The notes beneath the pieces are model-generated. The model was given only the letters and a program-made list of their open reading frames with translations, was not told the DNA's origin and did no database searches. From an uncultured Tropicimonas sp. (GTDB taxonomy: Bacteria; Pseudomonadota; Alphaproteobacteria; Rhodobacterales; Rhodobacteraceae): a DNA stretch of 64,000 nt. Every line of letters begins with the position of its first letter. The stretch's first letter is position 1. The stretch covers positions 124,001 to 188,000 of the forward strand of contig CANMIP010000003.1 in assembly GCA_947497945.1 (NCBI GenBank). The letters run 5' to 3'. The position numbers and the translations under genes are program-made. Below are positions 60,598 through 64,000 of the stretch, piece by piece.

Positions 60598-61995
60598 TTA
60601 CTTGAGTGCTCGCCAGATTTCTTCAACTACGGTTCGCACCATCAGGACATCCTGGCGCGTGGTTTCGAACTGCCCGACCTGGACGCGAATTACCTTCCGT
60701 CCCTCAAAAGCTCCCTGGGTAAGATAAATGCGTCCATCGTCGTTGATCGCGTCTACCAGCCTTTGTTGATCCGCATCATCGCCGGGACAGCGGAAGGAGA
60801 ACAGGCTGAGCATGGGTTCTGTCACGATCTCGAATCCACTGAGTGCGCGAATTTTTTCTGCCAGTTCTTCGGCCCACATTACATGATTGCGAATGCGCGT
60901 TTGCAGTCCCTCCAGCCCATAGGACCGGATCAGGAACCAGAGTTTGAGCGCGCGGAAACGGCGGCCAAGCGGGATTGTCCATTCCGAGTAGTTGGTTACG
61001 GATTCTCCTGTGGTTTTCAGATATTCCGGCTCGATCTTGAGAGTGTTGAGCTGCGGCGTCGGGTCCCGCAGGAATTGGACCGAACAATCGAATTGCGCAC
61101 CAAGCCACTTGTGCGGGTTAAAGACGATGCTGTCGAACCCGGCTATTCCGTGCCAGTAGCGGTCCCGAAATTCAGGACAGATCATGGCGGCGCCCGCCCA
61201 GGCAGCATCGACATGGGTATAAAGATCATGGGCGCGGGCAACCGCAAGAATTGGGGCGAGGTCGTCAGAACCTCCCACGCCGGTTCCCCCCGAGATGGCG
61301 ATGATCCCGGCCGGGATATGCCCATTGGCCAGATCCGACCGGATCGCAGCATCCAGCGTCCTGGCGTCCATCCCGAATCGAGGCCCGGTGCCCTTGATCT
61401 TGACGAGGTTGTCCTGACCAATTCCGGAAACCCAACAGGCCCGGTCGATCGAGGAGTGGACCTGGTCGGAACAGTAGATGCGCAGCTGGCCTTGCCCGGA
61501 AAGGCCCGTCCGGTTACTCGTGAACCCGGTGGCCCTCTCGCGCATTGTCAGGACGGCCGAGAGCGTGGCTGACGAAGCACTGTCCTGGATGACGCCGGTC
61601 ATCCCATCCGGCAGCCCAAGGGCCTGGCGCAGCCAGTCGATCATGACCCCTTCCATCTCTGTCGCCGCTGGCGAGGTCTGCCAAAGCATGCATTGCGCGG
61701 CGACCGTGTTGACAAGTTGCTCGGCCAATATCGACGGTGGCGTAGCATTGGCCGGGAAATACGCAAAGAACCTCGGGTGCTGCCAATGCGTCATTCCCGG
61801 CATGACGATGGCATCGAAATCACTCAGGATCGTCGCCATGTCTTCCGGTTCTTTTGGCGGTGTCCTGGAGAGTTGGGCCGCGATGTCTCCGGGCTTGGTC
61901 TGGGCTCGAACGGGTCTGTCTCTCAGGGTCTTGTGATACCGCGCGCCCCAATCGGCGATCTCCTTGCTCCATTTTGCAAACTCGTCCCAGTTCAT
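60598..61995 (-). CDS. PLP-dependent amino acid decarboxylase (aromatic-L-amino-acid/tyrosine decarboxylase family)
   Basis: MTHWQHPRFFAYFPAN; YTHVDAAWAGAAMICPEFRD; SIVFNPHKWLGAQFDCS (PLP Lys). Confidence 0.92.
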   Translation of the reverse strand: MNWDEFAKWSKEIADWGARYHKTLRDRPVRAQTKPGDIAAQLSRTPPKEPEDMATILSDFDAIVMPGMTHWQHPRFFAYFPANATPPSILAEQLVNTVAAQCMLWQTSPAATEMEGVMIDWLRQALGLPDGMTGVIQDSASSATLSAVLTMRERATGFTSNRTGLSGQGQLRIYCSDQVHSSIDRACWVSGIGQDNLVKIKGTGPRFGMDARTLDAAIRSDLANGHIPAGIIAISGGTGVGGSDDLAPILAVARAHDLYTHVDAAWAGAAMICPEFRDRYWHGIAGFDSIVFNPHKWLGAQFDCSVQFLRDPTPQLNTLKIEPEYLKTTGESVTNYSEWTIPLGRRFRALKLWFLIRSYGLEGLQTRIRNHVMWAEELAEKIRALSGFEIVTEPMLSLFSFRCPGDDADQQRLVDAINDDGRIYLTQGAFEGRKVIRVQVGQFETTRQDVLMVRTVVEEIWRALK

Positions 61996-62288
61996 GACCT
62001 TGCCCCCTTGTGGATCGTTCGCGAACCGAACTTGGCCGGTCGTCGCGTAAATGTCACGCGCCGGGGGCATCAATAACGTCGGCATCATGACCTTCGACAA
62101 GGTGACGATCGGCCTGATCCAGCGAATGCCGGTTCAGTCCGCGGACCGGACCATGACGGGGCCCACGATGAACATCCGGTCTTGTCTGTGCAATCGGTGT
62201 CCAGACGAGATCAGGCCGGGACGCTGCGAGACAGAGAATGGCCGGAAACTCGGCCAAAAGGGCCATCCGGGAAGCGCTGCATTCCGGC

Positions 62289-62334
62289 AAGGGAGCCGGC
62301 CCGAAGGAGTCTGCCCGAAGGAGTCGGCTCCCTT
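62289..62334 (-). repeat. Stem-loop with internal direct repeat downstream of the peroxiredoxin-like gene
   Basis: AAGGGAGCC...GGCTCCCTT enclosing two copies of GCCCGAAGGAGTC(T/G)G. Confidence 0.6.
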
Positions 62335-62363
62335 CGACCTGCATCGCGGCGACGTCGCCGCTC

Positions 62364-62882
62364 TCAGGCGGTTCCGCGAACCGGGCGATTGTTGGTGATG
62401 TTGAATTTCATTCCGTCCAGCAGCTCCTCCAGATCCGGACGCGCGGCCGGACCGTTGGAAATATCCGCAAGCATCAATGTCCCATCCGGACGGATTGCAA
62501 AGCTTCCCGGTTCGGAAAACATCTCGGTCGTCTCCGCCTCGGAAAGTGGCTCAGAAACATAGAGGCCAAGCGCGCGCATCTGTGCCACGGTCATCCCGTA
62601 ACACAGGTCGAAATCCCAGCCGAACTCAGCCTTGTCGGCCACGGCCTTCTCCCGGATATCTGCCGAGACCACGACGACATCGGCAATCTCGGTCCAGTCC
62701 GCCAGGGCATCGTTCAGCTTGTTCAGGAAACGCTTGCAGCGCGGGCAGTGCCGGCCACGATAGACAAACAGCATTGTCCAGCGCTCCTTGGGCAGACCGA
62801 CCGAGATTGATCCGTCGCCATCGGCAACCGGAAAGCGGAGTTCATCGACTTTGGAACCAACGCGAGGCTTAGTGGCTGTCAT
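62364..62882 (-). CDS. Peroxiredoxin-like / AhpC-TSA redoxin family protein
   Basis: RWTMLFVYRGRHCPRCKRFLNKLND; DIREKAVADKAEFGWDFDLCYGM. Confidence 0.82.
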   Translation of the reverse strand: MTATKPRVGSKVDELRFPVADGDGSISVGLPKERWTMLFVYRGRHCPRCKRFLNKLNDALADWTEIADVVVVSADIREKAVADKAEFGWDFDLCYGMTVAQMRALGLYVSEPLSEAETTEMFSEPGSFAIRPDGTLMLADISNGPAARPDLEELLDGMKFNITNNRPVRGTA

Positions 62883-63087
62883 TTTTTGTCCTGTTCGAGT
62901 TCAATGGTGACTTTTGGGATTTGGGCGGCCGCAATCTGCCGTTGTCTCTTTCCATAACGATCCGGAGACGAAACCACAAAGGCGAGCTCGGATCTGTCCC
63001 GCGCGCCCGTCCGACCGGCTCGTCCGGAAGCTGGACCGGGTGGCCCCAGATCTGACACCCGGCTCCGAGCCGTTCGCCGCAGCCATA

Positions 63088-63120
63088 CGAAAACCGCCCG
63101 CCGGTTTCCTGGCGGGCGGT
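63088..63120 (-). terminator. fabD terminator
   Basis: On minus strand ACCGCCCGCC-aggaaacc-GGCGGGCGGTTTT. Confidence 0.75.
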
Positions 63121-63157
63121 CAAACGGAGTGTTCTGCCAAAGGTCTGGCGGGACGGG

Positions 63158-64000
63158 TCAGCCCGCGACGGCCTCTTTCGCCTTGGCAACATCTTCGGGG
63201 GTGCCGACATTCCGGATCGCAACCGACCGATCGATCCGCCGGACCATTCCGACCAGCGCCTTGCCCGCGCCGATCTCCCAGATCTCGTCAACGCCCTGCC
63301 CGGCCATCCAGGCCACGGACTCGCGCCAGCGCACGGCGGAGGTGACCTGCTCGACCAGAAGCTTGCGGATCTCGTCCGCATCGCTCACCGCCTCGGCCCG
63401 CACATTGGCCACGACCGGCACTTTCGGCGCCTTGATCTCGACCGCTGCCAGCGCCTCGGCCATCACATCCGCGGCCGGCGCCATCAGCGCGCAATGGAAG
63501 GGCGCGGAGACCGGCAGCAGGACCGCGCGCTTGGCGCCCTTGCCCTTGGCGATCTCGACCGCCCGTTCGACCGCCGCCTTGGTGCCGGAGACGACGACCT
63601 GCGCCGGGTCGTTGTCATTGGCCGCGGCACAGACATCGCCCAGCCCGGCCTCTTCGGCCACCGCACTCACGGCCGCATAATCCAGCCCGAGGATCGCCGC
63701 CATCGCACCGACGCCCACGGGAACCGCCTTCTGCATCGCCTGCCCGCGCGTGCGCAGCAGCCGCGCCGTATCCGAGACGCTCAGCGCGCCGGCCGCGGCC
63801 AGCGCCGAATACTCGCCCAGCGAATGGCCGGCGACATAGGCCGCGCTCTCCAGCGCGATCCCCTCGGCCTCCAGCGCCCGCAGCGCTGCAATCGAGGTCG
63901 CCATCAGCGCAGGCTGGGCATTCTCGGTCAGGGTCAGCGTCTCGATCTCGCCTTCCCAGATCAGCGAGGACAGGCTCTGCCCAAGCGCCTCGTCAACCTC
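63158..64000 (-). CDS. fabD: Malonyl CoA-ACP transacylase (5' end beyond window)
   Basis: AYVAGHSLGEYSALAAAGALS nucleophile motif; VSAPFHCALM; reading frame stays open upstream of 63904 to the window edge. Confidence 0.93.
   Translation of the reverse strand, partial: EVDEALGQSLSSLIWEGEIETLTLTENAQPALMATSIAALRALEAEGIALESAAYVAGHSLGEYSALAAAGALSVSDTARLLRTRGQAMQKAVPVGVGAMAAILGLDYAAVSAVAEEAGLGDVCAAANDNDPAQVVVSGTKAAVERAVEIAKGKGAKRAVLLPVSAPFHCALMAPAADVMAEALAAVEIKAPKVPVVANVRAEAVSDADEIRKLLVEQVTSAVRWRESVAWMAGQGVDEIWEIGAGKALVGMVRRIDRSVAIRNVGTPEDVAKAKEAVAG

Noticed and set aside
1-64000. CRISPR arrays, tRNA/rRNA genes, transposases/integrases
   Set aside because: None recognised on visual reading. Short palindromes inside CDSs (e.g. 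GGTTCGAACC near 58716-58725) are not tRNA T-arms in context.

Overview
64 kb window of a high-GC chromosome, most consistent with an alphaproteobacterium of the Rhodobacteraceae type. This is inferred from gene content: hemA-type ALAS behind an FnrL-like box, Hint-domain protein, MaoC-Pta fusion, xyl cluster with ROK regulator. Left to right: a decayed phnN; a sugar ABC operon with Gfo/Idh oxidoreductase and sugar isomerase, divergent from a LacI regulator; a di-heme peroxidase convergent with an FG-GAP/CRTAC1 protein; ROK regulator and xylFHGBA; SYLF protein; amidase; DUF3179 protein; FAD oxidoreductase; a RiPP-like locus (68-aa Cys-rich precursor plus a radical SAM/SPASM maturase that looks damaged twice); two PPIases; pgk; hydrolase-like membrane protein with P450; Hint/RHH pair; Kef antiporter pair; RodZ-like protein; hemA; LuxR solo; class I aldolase; aldo/keto reductase; MaoC-Pta; 2-hydroxyacid dehydrogenase; ilvB with a leader-peptide attenuator. 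An accessory-looking region (about 50.7-62.9 kb) follows, with a small lipoprotein, SYLF protein, trypsin-like protease, a Tat-exported PAP2/haloperoxidase-subtilase fusion with an RG-repeat linker, a BTAD/SARP-like regulator, a PLP decarboxylase and a peroxiredoxin-like protein. The window ends inside fabD. The strongest candidates for new biology are (i) the RiPP locus at 24.1-25.75 kb and (ii) the two-protease plus BTAD-regulator locus at 53.3-59.9 kb. No tRNA, rRNA, CRISPR array or transposase was recognised. No searches were run; all family calls come from motif recognition.
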